64,000 bases of DNA from Candidatus Hydrogenedentota bacterium (GCA_020848835.1 JADLHJ010000078.1:1-64000), one strand, 5' to 3'. Positions 26,473-36,144 are shown, numbered from the stretch's first letter. Numbers and translations: made by a program. Notes: a model not told the origin generated them from the sequence alone.

Positions 26473-28830
26473 CTATTTTGCGCCGTCACTATTCTTGGGC
26501 GACCACAAGAATACGCGACGATGCAGTCCCCCGCGCGACGTGCGATCCGCAGAAAGCGTTTCGACAAGAACTGCCAGGTGATTGGTCTGACCGGGCCGGA
26601 CTTGTTTCGACACTTCGATATCAAATGGTGTTCCTGCATCCTGCTTCATACGATGATCGACGAGTTGCCCGTTCAACCAAATCCAAAGGCGCACACTCGA
26701 CACGCCAGCCACCGTCAACCGCAGTGGCTTGTCCCCTGCATTTGCAGGCACATCGACCGCGCCCCGATACCAAGCCTTACCCGCGTAGGGCCACCCTGAT
26801 TCGTCCTGATATCCTTGCGCGTCCCAGTAGACGGAATCGCTGATCGTTTCCCATTTACCGCCCTTTCCCGGCAAATACCACTCCTCCAATGTGCCTACTC
26901 CGCGCGGGTCCGTCTTGAACTCCCACTGCGAAGGGAACATTGCGATACGTGTCCCCTTCTCGCCATTGCATTGGTCTGCAAGGGGCTGGTATGTCTTCCG
27001 AAACCATTCGAGGGTACCACGATGATCGCGCGCCCATTCGGGCGTGTGCGGTAACATTCCGGGGAGGGTTGATTCCGCTTCGTCCCGAATTAATTTCATT
27101 TTGTCCGCGTGGGACACCGCGTTGGCGTAGTCCCCGCGCGCTGCACAATCTTCCATCGCCAAAAACGCACGAATGTGATCATGCATCAGGTTGAACATGT
27201 GAGTTCGCGACTGAATCGTATCGCCCGCGCCTTGCGACCGCTCTGCCGCGCGTGCCATCAGCCCGTCGAGTTTACGCATGGTTTCTGGAGGGAGAATGAC
27301 CTGCCAGGGTATCAATCGTCCCCATGTCGTGTGCACACCTGATTGTTCAACAGAGTCTTCCAGCGTCCAAATGTATTGCTCTATTGGACGCGCTGCATCG
27401 CCGTAGAATCGCTCGCAGTAATCCCGCACCAATTCCTTCGTGTTCGCGTCCGTGTTCCACATCAGCTTCGCACGGAGATAGTAGTTGAGGTGCGTGACCA
27501 TCCAATTGTTACTGCCTTCCGTCCAAAATCCCCATATCCCCCGTTCTTTGTAGTAGCGCATGTCCGGAGCGATGGTGTGAAGATTGGGAAAGGGCAAATT
27601 GTCGAGGCTCTTGCCCGGATCGTAGTCGTAGACGAATACGCACTTCAGATCACGTGTCCACCGGTCGAACAGGGTCTTGTAGACCTCGCGCTGCCAACAA
27701 TGCGGGTCGCCGATCCGGTGAAACGTGCACGATTGAATCAAGGCAGACTGAATCCCAAGGTTAGGACTGAGCGTCCCGACGCCCTCAGGCGGGCGAACAC
27801 GGTTTGCATATCCGTTCGTAAATATCCAGTGATCCGGGAACGCTTTGTACACTTCCGTTGCCACCGCATTCGCAAACTTGAACCAGGTATCGCTGAGGCT
27901 CGGTTCCCCGAACCCCATCCCTTCAAACCCAGGCTCGGCGGCCACACATCGTGCGCAATGGCAGCGAGGGTGTCCATCCGGAGGTGCGAACCCGAACGTC
28001 CACTGCTCTGGATGTGCGCGGAACTCTTCTGTAATCGTCTTCACTGCAATTGTCACGGCTTCCGGCTCAGACAGGCACAGCATGTCTTTCATGCGGTTGC
28101 CTTTCTCGTCCACGGCATAAATGTTGGGATGGCTGTCGAAATACTGATCGGCAGGAGCAAGGCGTGAAACAGATCCATCACCCGGCAGGCTCAGACCAAC
28201 CAGGCTGTTCATGCGGTTGCGCTCGCGCCACAACGCAAAGTCTTGTGACTGCGGTTCGCTGACAGGCATCCAGCCGGAATACCAGATATTGCGAAAGCGA
28301 AAGTCCGGCCGTTCAACCACGTGGATCGGACCAATCGCTATTGTCTTTTGAGCAGGAACGACTTCGCCATACGTTCCTGGAAAGTACCATCGGCATCCCA
28401 GGCGCTCCAGGAAATCGTAGACCGCGTAGAGCGTTCCCAAATAAAGACCATCTTCATTGCCGGCCAAGATCACGCCTTGTGGGATTGTCTGTATGACGTA
28501 TCCTTCCTCGGCCATCTGGTGCGTGAATCCGCTGGGAATTTGAATGCCTGCGGCGTCAGACTGTTGTGATCGCCCTACGTATAGCGCAAATTCGGGTGGC
28601 GCAGCGTCATCACTGATAATCGGAAGTTGTGCACCCGATATTCGTTCCAAATAGCGTTGCAATTCTCCCGCAGCGCGCTGCGCCTGTGCAGTGCAGTGCG
28701 AAGACAAAACGATGGAGGCGACAGACTTTCCATTGTCTACGATTAGGTCGTCTGCAGTCGCGCAAACGGCAATAACCGCAACGACTACACACGTCCCAAA
28801 CCGCCGCCAATAATTCTTTCCTGTAAACAT
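26473..28830 (-). CDS. Exported DUF4838 protein with C-terminal jelly-roll domain
   Basis: Family of unknown function found mostly in polysaccharide-degrading bacteria, distantly related to GH20/GH67-type barrels. The signal segment is RRFGTCVVVAVIAVCATA. An alpha-glucuronidase-like N-domain (AAGELQRYLERISGAQLPII, YVIQTIPQGVILAGNEDGLYLGTLYAVYDFLERLGCRWYFPG) precedes the DUF4838 region. That region includes GFAPPDGHPRCHCARC, a Cys cluster of interest. The last 140 residues (AWYRGAVDVP, LWIWLNGQLVDH) form a galactose-binding-like beta sandwich. The ATG at 28830 is chosen because GGAGGGGG stands seven bases upstream. It probably cleaves or binds a plant- or alga-derived glycan (inference). It is convergent with the GH78 gene. 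Confidence 0.85.
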   Translation of the reverse strand: MFTGKNYWRRFGTCVVVAVIAVCATADDLIVDNGKSVASIVLSSHCTAQAQRAAGELQRYLERISGAQLPIISDDAAPPEFALYVGRSQQSDAAGIQIPSGFTHQMAEEGYVIQTIPQGVILAGNEDGLYLGTLYAVYDFLERLGCRWYFPGTYGEVVPAQKTIAIGPIHVVERPDFRFRNIWYSGWMPVSEPQSQDFALWRERNRMNSLVGLSLPGDGSVSRLAPADQYFDSHPNIYAVDEKGNRMKDMLCLSEPEAVTIAVKTITEEFRAHPEQWTFGFAPPDGHPRCHCARCVAAEPGFEGMGFGEPSLSDTWFKFANAVATEVYKAFPDHWIFTNGYANRVRPPEGVGTLSPNLGIQSALIQSCTFHRIGDPHCWQREVYKTLFDRWTRDLKCVFVYDYDPGKSLDNLPFPNLHTIAPDMRYYKERGIWGFWTEGSNNWMVTHLNYYLRAKLMWNTDANTKELVRDYCERFYGDAARPIEQYIWTLEDSVEQSGVHTTWGRLIPWQVILPPETMRKLDGLMARAAERSQGAGDTIQSRTHMFNLMHDHIRAFLAMEDCAARGDYANAVSHADKMKLIRDEAESTLPGMLPHTPEWARDHRGTLEWFRKTYQPLADQCNGEKGTRIAMFPSQWEFKTDPRGVGTLEEWYLPGKGGKWETISDSVYWDAQGYQDESGWPYAGKAWYRGAVDVPANAGDKPLRLTVAGVSSVRLWIWLNGQLVDHRMKQDAGTPFDIEVSKQVRPGQTNHLAVLVETLSADRTSRGGLHRRVFLWSPKNSDGAK

Positions 28831-28944
28831 ATGCATACCCCCTCCAGAGCGATATTCACTGCCGGGCAATGCACGCGGAATCTCGCGAAACATCGCACAT
28901 TAAGCACTCGAATAGTGCCATAAGAAGTCCGCAGTTCTCGCGAA

Positions 28945-30450
28945 TCAAAGGCACGCAGTCTCCAAGGGCCAGTCAAGGAGCGATGCAACCTTTTTGAATT
29001 GCGATGCATTGTGGCCGACGGACATGGCGAAGTGGTGCGTCGGACCCATCGGAAACCACGCGTCCATCAGCGCCACCGGACCAACTTCAAAGCGCACCGG
29101 CGTCATTGTATTGCCAATGCGAAGAATTTCGCCGTCAGTAGCGACGCCCTGATTCACGATCATCTTGAGTTTGCCATTGTGCGTCTGCGTAATCCCGAGC
29201 GTCGTCACGGGACCGCGCTTTACCTTCGCCTCGACGGAAACGCCAGAGCCCCACTTGCCGTGGTATAGGCCCATGCCGCGCAGAATGGGTTTGGAATCGG
29301 CAATGGCGATATGAAAGGGGCCATCGTGCCCCATGAGGATCGTGCCATCGACGAAGTCCGTTGCGACGAGTTCGCTGTAGCTGCCGCCTACGCCGAGCAG
29401 ATCGGAAATTTTCATCGCGACGGCAGTCTTCATGTCGCCTTCGCCGGAGCACGGCACGCCGCGCGCCGTGAGCAGCGAGTGGCCGAGGATAAACGCCTCC
29501 TGCAAGCGCTCGTATTCGTTCCCGGGTGCGCCGCGGTAGTAGTAGGTCAGCGCGTCGAGATTAAATTCGCGCACCAGCTTCTCCTGCGCAGCGGCGATGG
29601 TACAAGACCAGTCGAGTTGTTCAGGAGTGGGCTTTTTCGCGAGCGGGTCCGCGGGCGAATCTTCACTGATAACAAAGAACGCTTCGACTTCACGGAGTTT
29701 CGCGCGTTTCTCGTCCTCGGTCACGGAAGCGACGAGACGAGCAAGATCGCACATCTCGACAATCTCGACATGCATACCCGTCTGAGCCTGGATCATCGTG
29801 AAGTCGCTGTACATGTCGAGCATGCCCGGATAAGTGTGACCGAGAAAGCCCATACGCCCATTGCGCAATGCGCGTGTAACGCCCGCAGCACGCACCCATT
29901 CTTCGACCTCTCTCCACGCATTGCGCGCCTCAGGCCGGTCGCAAGTTACTTCATTCGCCACGGAGATTGCGGGCGTCTCTTCAAGGCCGAGTAGACCATT
30001 GACAACATGAAACGAAATGCCAGAGCGCGCTAGCGCGTTCGCGATCTCAGGAACACAACACGCGCAACAGTGCGCGAGCCACTCTCCCGTCGTCGTTTTT
30101 TCATAGTTCATGCGCTCGGCAGGTTGCAGGTTCAAGACAACTGCGGGCGCCTTGCACTGCTGGAACACCGGCAACACAAACGCGCTCATCGCATAGGTCG
30201 CGGCGTGACATAGAATGATGTCCACATTGCGGCTGTTAAAGAACTCGCTTGCGGCCCTGCCTTTCTCGGGCGAATCCACCATGCCGAAATTGTGCACCTC
30301 ACCCCACGCGCCCGCGCGGCGTTCGATAAAATGACCGTAGCCCACGAGACGATTGTGCAAACCTTCGAACTGATTCCAGTAATGCGGGTGTCCAATAGAA
30401 AACAGCCCTACGCGCGCGTGCTGTGACTTGTGTGTGAGGCGCTCGAGCAT
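28945..30450 (-). CDS. L-fucose/L-arabinose isomerase-family protein
   Basis: Aldose-ketose isomerase family with a Mn-binding active site. The N-terminal part (GLFSIGHPHYWNQFEGL) and the central GVPCSGEGDMKTAVAMKISDL match the AraA family, where the Glu of GEGD is catalytic. FVDGTILMGHDGPFHIAI and MGPTHHFAMSVGHN supply the expected His ligands. It is 501 residues, normal for AraA/FucI-like proteins. GGGGGAG lies eight bases before the ATG. The substrate cannot be fixed: it may act on fucose, rhamnose or a methylated relative. Next to rhaT, GH78 and a TIM-barrel isomerase, it belongs to a deoxy-sugar route. Confidence 0.82.
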   Translation of the reverse strand: MLERLTHKSQHARVGLFSIGHPHYWNQFEGLHNRLVGYGHFIERRAGAWGEVHNFGMVDSPEKGRAASEFFNSRNVDIILCHAATYAMSAFVLPVFQQCKAPAVVLNLQPAERMNYEKTTTGEWLAHCCACCVPEIANALARSGISFHVVNGLLGLEETPAISVANEVTCDRPEARNAWREVEEWVRAAGVTRALRNGRMGFLGHTYPGMLDMYSDFTMIQAQTGMHVEIVEMCDLARLVASVTEDEKRAKLREVEAFFVISEDSPADPLAKKPTPEQLDWSCTIAAAQEKLVREFNLDALTYYYRGAPGNEYERLQEAFILGHSLLTARGVPCSGEGDMKTAVAMKISDLLGVGGSYSELVATDFVDGTILMGHDGPFHIAIADSKPILRGMGLYHGKWGSGVSVEAKVKRGPVTTLGITQTHNGKLKMIVNQGVATDGEILRIGNTMTPVRFEVGPVALMDAWFPMGPTHHFAMSVGHNASQFKKVASLLDWPLETACL

Positions 30451-30594
30451 AACGTATTCTCCCCCATGCCCTGGTTCCTAATCGGAAACCCTGCGTATGT
30501 ATTGTTAGCTGCGCGCGGAGTCGCGAATGCGAACGTTTGGCGAACCGGTGCAAAATGCGCGTCAGTGTCGGCGCTTTTTGGGCAAACGATACGC

Positions 30595-31491
30595 TCAGTT
30601 CCTCGAAGCCAACGACGTTACAAGCGCAAATGCTTTTTTCGCTTCGGCCAACAATTCCGATTCCGTGCCCGGCTGCAGACATTCGACAATGAGCGGACCG
30701 GAGGTGAAACCACCCTGCTTGAGCCGCGCGAGTACTCCTGCAAAATCCACCATGCCGGTGCCCGGAGTCACATCGACTGTCTTCGGTTCGCGATAGTCTT
30801 TCACGCTCATTCCGACTACTAAACCGTCCACAGTTGCCGCATCATCAACCGGATTCAATGTTCCGTCGGAGTAGTAATAGATGTTACCGGGGTCATACCA
30901 GAGCCGGAAATTCTTCTTATTGACTTTCTCCAGTAGCGCGCGGCACTGCGGACCGGTAGCGTTAGTCCCGCCATGCGGTTTCACGCTGATGCCGATGCCC
31001 TTGTCTTCCGCATAGCCGCACGATTCGCCAATCGCTTTGTAATACACTTCGGCAAGTTCCGGCGTCCCCACGCCACCCATCATAAGGTTGGCTACTTGCG
31101 CAGCGGCACAGTTGTCGATCAGGCGTCGCATACCCGCGATGCCCGTCTCGACTGATTCAAGCAGAATATCGCCACCGTATGCCGAGGGCACAGCAAGTCC
31201 GCGCCTGCGGCATTCCTCGCCGATGGCCGCTGCTTCATCCGGCGTGGTATTCACGTTGATGCCAAACTGGTTGTTCGGTTTCGTGGTCAGTAAGCCTGTG
31301 TACTTGAACCCCGCCTCTGCAATTGCATCCAGCGCCACATTGTGTTCGAACTGGTTCCAGGGACGGATATAACAACCAATCTGCCACGGCTCGTTCGGGT
31401 TCACCGCGCCATACGCACTTGTCGAGACTGCAGCAACCGCAGCCGCACCACTGCGAACCATGAATTCCTTGCGTGACATCAAAAGATGCAT
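30595..31491 (-). CDS. Xylose-isomerase-like TIM-barrel protein, exported
   Basis: Sugar phosphate isomerase/epimerase superfamily (AP-endonuclease-2 fold). The N-terminus MSRKEFMVRSGAAAVAAVSTSAYGA resembles an export signal. Barrel features include GFKYTGLLTT, IGISVKPHGGTNATGP, FRLWYDPGNIYYY, VVGMSVKDYREP and GTGMVDFAGVLARL. The metal-ligand pattern of Glu/Asp/His can be followed in VKPHGG and YDPGN. Two start codons are possible: 31491, three bases after the upstream stop, and 31479 just before the signal. It is the second gene after a Gfo/Idh protein, a common pairing in PVC bacteria for oxidised-sugar metabolism. The substrate is unknown. Confidence 0.82.
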   Translation of the reverse strand: MHLLMSRKEFMVRSGAAAVAAVSTSAYGAVNPNEPWQIGCYIRPWNQFEHNVALDAIAEAGFKYTGLLTTKPNNQFGINVNTTPDEAAAIGEECRRRGLAVPSAYGGDILLESVETGIAGMRRLIDNCAAAQVANLMMGGVGTPELAEVYYKAIGESCGYAEDKGIGISVKPHGGTNATGPQCRALLEKVNKKNFRLWYDPGNIYYYSDGTLNPVDDAATVDGLVVGMSVKDYREPKTVDVTPGTGMVDFAGVLARLKQGGFTSGPLIVECLQPGTESELLAEAKKAFALVTSLASRN

Positions 31492-31494
31492 CCT

Positions 31495-32745
31495 CTACCC
31501 TTTCCGAATTTCGCGGTGTTCTGGATCGTAAACCATCCGATGTCCGGTGTCATACGCCCGCATCGCCATGATAACTGCCACTGCGTGTTGATAACCCGCA
31601 TCAATCGAGGCGTTTGGCGTGTTCCGCGTGCGGATGCATTGCAGCCAATCGAGCATGTGGTCCGGCCGTTCGACGTGCTCGATCATCTTCGGCTCAGGCA
31701 CACAAGCCATTTTGGGTCCCGCGCCGTCACCGGTCAACATGGGCTTCTCCCAGTTCACCAAATCGATCGCGCCGTTCTCACCGGAAATAAGGAAGGAATC
31801 GCCCCCGCCGTTGCCACAATTGGTCGTGTAACTTACCATGAACCCTTCACGATAAATCCAAGTCGCTTGCGCGTGATCCGGGCAAGTAAATTTATAGTCG
31901 TCGTTCCACGTAAAGGTACCGCCCTGACATACGCTGCTAATCGGAAACTGTGCGCCGGTGATGTAGTGCACAAGGTCGATGAAATGCGATCCAAAACCGG
32001 GTACTGTCCCATCGGAAAAGTCTCGGTATCCATACCAACCCGAGTAGAGGTTGGCGTCAAATGGCCGCCTGGGCGCGTCCATTAGAAACTCGTCCCAATC
32101 CACGTCGTCGCACTTCACATCTTTAACGTAGCTGTACCAATAAGGACGCCACTCGTTGCGATGTTGCTCGATCCGGCCCACTTTACCAAGGACACCGGTC
32201 TTGTATAGTTCCCTCGCGCCGGTCATGCTCGCCATGCTGCGCAGTTGCGTGCCCACCTGAACCACTACGTTATTTTTTTTGACGGCGTCGCATGCTTTCT
32301 TCACGCCTTCAAGGTCCTTGCCTAGCGGCTTTTCCGCATAAATATCTTTCTTTGCTTCGGCTGCGGCCTTGAGATGCGTTGTGTGCTGATGATCGCAAGA
32401 GGCAATTGTAACGGCGTCAATATCATCCAGTTCGATCAGATCGCGATACGACACAAATTGCCGTGCATCGAGGTTGTACCACTCCTTGCAGAGCGCTGCG
32501 GCTTCCTCGCGCCGCAGCCGCCACGGGTCGCAAACGGCAGAAATCACCACATTTTCCGATTGCGCATGTGTGTTGATGCCGCGCATGTGCGCGCCAATCC
32601 CGCGTCCGCCGCAGCCTATGATGCCGATGTTGATGCGGTCGTTGGCGCCAATAACGCGCGCATAGCTTGCTGCGTTCATGGAAATTGCCGTTGCGCCTGC
32701 GGCCGCAGATTTCAGAAAAGTCCGTCTGTCAGTAGTCAATGCCAT
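31495..32745 (-). CDS. Gfo/Idh/MocA-family oxidoreductase with twin-arginine signal
   Basis: NAD(P)-dependent oxidoreductase on a sugar or inositol-like substrate, exported folded by Tat. The signal has DRRTFLKSAAAGATAISM, the Rossmann motif is NIGIIGCGGRGIGAH, and the family lysine is in AEKPLGKDL. C-terminal half: DFSDGTVPGFGSHFIDLVHYITG. The ATG at 32745 was chosen because GAGGGGGAAAG stands seven bases upstream. The gene is the first of a unit with the TIM-barrel isomerase (three bases between) and is preceded by a GGGG-loop leader hairpin. Confidence 0.88.
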   Translation of the reverse strand: MALTTDRRTFLKSAAAGATAISMNAASYARVIGANDRINIGIIGCGGRGIGAHMRGINTHAQSENVVISAVCDPWRLRREEAAALCKEWYNLDARQFVSYRDLIELDDIDAVTIASCDHQHTTHLKAAAEAKKDIYAEKPLGKDLEGVKKACDAVKKNNVVVQVGTQLRSMASMTGARELYKTGVLGKVGRIEQHRNEWRPYWYSYVKDVKCDDVDWDEFLMDAPRRPFDANLYSGWYGYRDFSDGTVPGFGSHFIDLVHYITGAQFPISSVCQGGTFTWNDDYKFTCPDHAQATWIYREGFMVSYTTNCGNGGGDSFLISGENGAIDLVNWEKPMLTGDGAGPKMACVPEPKMIEHVERPDHMLDWLQCIRTRNTPNASIDAGYQHAVAVIMAMRAYDTGHRMVYDPEHREIRKG

Positions 32746-32763
32746 GATACTTTCCCCCTCTCG

Positions 32764-32797
32764 CACAGCGCACTCCCCCGAGACGCCGCGCGTTATA
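32764..32797 (-). promoter_or_regulatory. -10-like box and GGGG-loop leader hairpin before the Gfo/Idh gene
   Basis: On the minus strand TATAAC (32797-32792) is followed by a stem GCGTCTC-GGGG-GAG(U)GCGC with a GGGG loop and one bulged base. The stem extends by further G-U and G-C pairs. The predicted transcript start falls at the stem's first bases. A separate GAGGGGGA run downstream is the ribosome binding site. Confidence 0.55.
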
Positions 32798-32814
32798 TCA
32801 TCGCTAAGAATCGC

Positions 32815-34872
32815 TTATTGCTTTGCTTCTATCCACTCCCGATAGATTGCGGCCTTCCCCGGCTCACTCGACGATTCATATTGGTTCAGCGTCTTCTCTA
32901 AACCTTGGCAAAGCTTCATTGCGGTATCCACATAGAGTTTCTCTGCTGCGGTTTTCGTCGGTTCTTGCAACGGCGCAAGCTTGCCTTCCGTTCCTAATCG
33001 CGCACGCGCTGCAATCGCATTGATAGCATCGACGGCGAGTTTCGCGTGGGACGCCTCGTATGTATTGCGTAACGCGCTTCCCTTACAGTTCGATGCAAAA
33101 CGCGAAATACGCTCCGCAAGCTTGCGTGCATCGGCACTTGTGCCTGCCGCAAATTTTTCCAGGGCTTCTGGCGCGGGGGCGGTATTCGCCGCATCCGACG
33201 GTTCCCTGGAACTCCTCAAAGAATCGGTAGCATTTCCGCCAAGACCTATGGCAACAATCGCCGTGTCCGCGATTGCATCGTACGGTAGCCGGACCGATTG
33301 CGCATCAAATTCTGTCCAAGCGTTTCCGTCAATCGTTACGGAAGTGATCGGGCCTTGGCCCGCGGTGCGGAGGAAAAGCTGCTTCGATCCGAACCGGATC
33401 GGGAACTCTTGCACAAGCTGCGTGATGCCGGTGGGAATGTGCGGCACGATTGTCAGCGAATCCGCTGTATAGAGATACTCGAACAGCCCGCGCACGATTC
33501 CGGCCATTGGGCCAAATGAATCGTAACAGAGGTTGTACGGTTCTTTCGGTTGATACACCGCATTGCCGAAATCGACCAGCGGATTGTCGAGACGAAACTC
33601 CCGCGCGAAACGCATCATGTGATTTACGGCGCGCCGCGCGTCTTTGTACTTCCCAAGCCGGAAATACGCAAGGTCCATCCGCGCTTCGCAGGTAGACCAG
33701 TGGCCCCCGTTCACCCAGGTACCGTGCTGCCACAACCACGATGTGGGCGATTCGTACATGTCATCCAGTCCAGGTTCATTTGCGATGATGATGTCGTGGC
33801 GGCGCAGGAGTGGAATCGACGCAATCTTCTCGTAAATCCTATTCGCTTGCGCGTCGTCCACCACACGAAATGCAATCGCATCGTGGTTGGGCGAGGTCTC
33901 GAAGTAACCGTGCTTCTCCGCGCCGTACACACCATGGCGCGTGCCGTCCGGATCGAGCGACTTGATGAAATAACCTTCTTCGGTCGTGACATGCTTTAAG
34001 CCGTTACGCGCACGATCCCGACGATCGGTATAGAGCGTGACTTTCTCTGCCGTGCCAGCAAGTTTTTCCAACTCGATCAATCGGTCCAGAGCGGCGATAT
34101 AGGTAATCGAGAGGCCCGTAAGATACGCCTTGTCATAAGTACCATCCGGTCGTTTCCACCCCGCATAGCTCGGCGCGAGCAAGTTTCCCGCAGGGCCGGC
34201 AAGAAACAGGTCCTTCTCCGGGTCGCGGCGTGACTCGATGAAGTTCGCGCTACGCTCCAACATCGGCAGGTAATGCGATATGGCCTTTGCGTCTCGGCCA
34301 ATCAGCAACAATTCTGATTGCAGTACCACGCCCGCGGCCGTGAATTCCATACCCCAGTCGTGGATGTCGGTTCGACCGTCGCCCTGCTTATAGACAATCC
34401 ACCCCGGCGATGCCGCATCGCAGAGACAACCATCGGGCGCAACCCAGTCCTTGTAACCGGCGCGTTTGCCGTCGCCCATCTGGCTGAACCACAAGTCCTG
34501 TGAATTCTGCAGAAAGGTCGTGAAAGGCTCCTGCAAGAATGGCAGCGCACAATACGTCGTTCCGTAACTATTCTGGATCCACCACGCACCCCAGGTCGGT
34601 CCTTCTACGAGCCCATTCCACGTGGGCATGTACAGCATCGACAAATTCTGAAACTCCGGATCGCAATCAAACATGCGGCGCGAAGTATCAAGCAGTTGGA
34701 TAAACCCGACATCACCTTCGCCCGAGAAATACGCTCCGCGAAACGTTTCCCCATACGCGTTTTGCGCGATACAAAATAAGAACGCCAAAAACGGAAGGGC
34801 CGGATTACACCCTCGCCAGTTGCCACGGCGCCCGCATCTCTCGCTGAAGGCGTTTATTTGCTTCGCGATCAT
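32815..34872 (-). CDS. Exported six-hairpin glycosidase-like protein (MGH1/trehalase-type)
   Basis: A large (alpha/alpha)6-barrel protein, likely a glycoside hydrolase. A signal-like hydrophobic stretch (LPFLAFLFCIAQNAYG) lies near the N-terminus. Family-like segments include WGAWWIQNSYGTTYCALPFLQEP, HDWGMEFTAAGVVLQSELLL, SYAGWKRPDGTYDKAYLTGLS and WLWQHGTWVNGGHWSTCEARM. The last 130 residues are helical and charged. The start at 34959 was replaced by the ATG at 34872, which has AAGGAG ten bases upstream. This leaves an overlap of 68 bases with the Gfo/Idh gene. The exact family and substrate are not certain; catalytic residues were not assigned. Confidence 0.75.
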   Translation of the reverse strand: MIAKQINAFSERCGRRGNWRGCNPALPFLAFLFCIAQNAYGETFRGAYFSGEGDVGFIQLLDTSRRMFDCDPEFQNLSMLYMPTWNGLVEGPTWGAWWIQNSYGTTYCALPFLQEPFTTFLQNSQDLWFSQMGDGKRAGYKDWVAPDGCLCDAASPGWIVYKQGDGRTDIHDWGMEFTAAGVVLQSELLLIGRDAKAISHYLPMLERSANFIESRRDPEKDLFLAGPAGNLLAPSYAGWKRPDGTYDKAYLTGLSITYIAALDRLIELEKLAGTAEKVTLYTDRRDRARNGLKHVTTEEGYFIKSLDPDGTRHGVYGAEKHGYFETSPNHDAIAFRVVDDAQANRIYEKIASIPLLRRHDIIIANEPGLDDMYESPTSWLWQHGTWVNGGHWSTCEARMDLAYFRLGKYKDARRAVNHMMRFAREFRLDNPLVDFGNAVYQPKEPYNLCYDSFGPMAGIVRGLFEYLYTADSLTIVPHIPTGITQLVQEFPIRFGSKQLFLRTAGQGPITSVTIDGNAWTEFDAQSVRLPYDAIADTAIVAIGLGGNATDSLRSSREPSDAANTAPAPEALEKFAAGTSADARKLAERISRFASNCKGSALRNTYEASHAKLAVDAINAIAARARLGTEGKLAPLQEPTKTAAEKLYVDTAMKLCQGLEKTLNQYESSSEPGKAAIYREWIEAKQ

Positions 34873-36142
34873 CAATGAACTGCTCCTTCTTCGTATCCCA
34901 GTAGACTTCGCGGTTGAGCCGAATTGCCACGTCGCAGACCTGACAAAGCATATCGCCATTCACTGCGGACTCAATCGGCGAGATCGGATCGCGGCGCGAC
35001 TTCACGCTATCGAAGAAGTTGCGCATGTGGTGCTCGCTTTTGATAAGTCGAATCTCGTTGGACTGAATCACAGAATCGACGATGTTTTCAGGAGACGATC
35101 GAATCACATTCCGGTTCACGTGAACCCAGCCTTTTGTCCCCTCGAACGCAGTTCCATGTCCGCTAATCTGACCGTAGCGCGATTTCCATTCTTCTAACGC
35201 GGGTTCCGAACGGTAACGTATCGCAACGCCGCTGTCGTACGCGCACGCAATATCCCAAGAGGTCGCCGTGTTACAGACACCCTCGCTCGGAAACGTGCCC
35301 GTGCCCTTGATATGAACAGGCGTTTCGACAAGTTTTCCCGCGCCCCAGAGCGCAATATCAATCGGATGAATACCCCATCCCGCGATAAAGCCGATCGCAT
35401 ATTCGGAAATGAACCACCACCACTTGTTGGTGTCGCGCTCGTAAGTATAGGGGGTCTTGGGCGCGGGGCCGAGCCATCGATCGTAATCGAGCGTTTCAGG
35501 AACAGGGACTTCATTGGTAGGCCCGCCCGATACGCTTGCGGGAGACCAAACGTTGATCGTTTTGAGTTCGCCGATTCGGCCATTCAGCACAAGCTCGCAG
35601 GCCCGCCGAAAACGCTCGTCCGAGCGCTGTTGTGTGCCAAACTGGAAGATTCGCTTATGCCGGCGCACGGCCTTCCGCAGCGCCTGGTCCTGCTCCAGAC
35701 TGATCCCCAGCGGCTTCTCGACGTATACGTCTTTGCCCGCGCGCACCGCGGAAAGCGCGTGCAGCACGTGCCAATGATCGCACGATGCGATAATGCAGGC
35801 ATCAATGTCGTCACGGTGGGTAATGGCTTCAAACTCGTTGTACGCGGAGCACCCGGAGTTTTCATAAAAGCCGTCAACAGCAGCCTTGGCCGCTTCGCGA
35901 CGATCGCGCTTCACGTCGGCTACGGCGCATACCTGCACATCTGGAAGTTGAAGCGTCGCGCCCATGAGATAGCTGCCGCGATCGCCTACACCAATACAAC
36001 CCACCGTGATGCGTTCACTCGGCGCGGCACGGCCGCCGCGCCCGATTGCCGATGCTGGAATAATAGTGGGAAAACCTGCGGCGATTCCGGCCGCGACACC
36101 TGATCTAAGAAACCCCCGTCTCGAGACAACTCGATTTGTCAT
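34805..36142 (-). CDS. Gfo/Idh/MocA-family oxidoreductase with twin-arginine signal, second copy
   Basis: Tat-exported NAD(P)-dependent oxidoreductase, related to the one at 31.5 kb. Signal: SRRGFLRSGVAAGIAAGFP. Rossmann motif: VGCIGVGDRGSYLMGA. Catalytic Lys: VEKPLGISLEQD. It also has HFAM-type C-terminal features such as AGWGIHPIDIALWGAGKLVETP. The ATG at 36142 is preceded by a hairpin whose loop holds GGGGGG, the likely ribosome binding site. The 3' end overlaps the start of the six-hairpin glycosidase-like gene, so the two are one unit. It probably acts on a glycoside or sugar acid, as in Gfo/Idh-linked glycosidase pathways (inference). Confidence 0.88.
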   Translation of the reverse strand: MTNRVVSRRGFLRSGVAAGIAAGFPTIIPASAIGRGGRAAPSERITVGCIGVGDRGSYLMGATLQLPDVQVCAVADVKRDRREAAKAAVDGFYENSGCSAYNEFEAITHRDDIDACIIASCDHWHVLHALSAVRAGKDVYVEKPLGISLEQDQALRKAVRRHKRIFQFGTQQRSDERFRRACELVLNGRIGELKTINVWSPASVSGGPTNEVPVPETLDYDRWLGPAPKTPYTYERDTNKWWWFISEYAIGFIAGWGIHPIDIALWGAGKLVETPVHIKGTGTFPSEGVCNTATSWDIACAYDSGVAIRYRSEPALEEWKSRYGQISGHGTAFEGTKGWVHVNRNVIRSSPENIVDSVIQSNEIRLIKSEHHMRNFFDSVKSRRDPISPIESAVNGDMLCQVCDVAIRLNREVYWDTKKEQFIDDREANKRLQREMRAPWQLARV

Positions 36143-36144
36143 AG

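Noticed and set aside
27343-28167. 274-aa plus-strand ORF in the DUF4838 gene
   Set aside because: Shadow; no ribosome binding site or family pattern.
29311-29994. 227-aa plus-strand ORF in the isomerase gene
   Set aside because: Shadow of the AraA/FucI-like gene.
35312-36103. 263-aa plus-strand ORF in the second Gfo/Idh gene
   Set aside because: Shadow; the minus strand holds the Tat signal and Rossmann motif.
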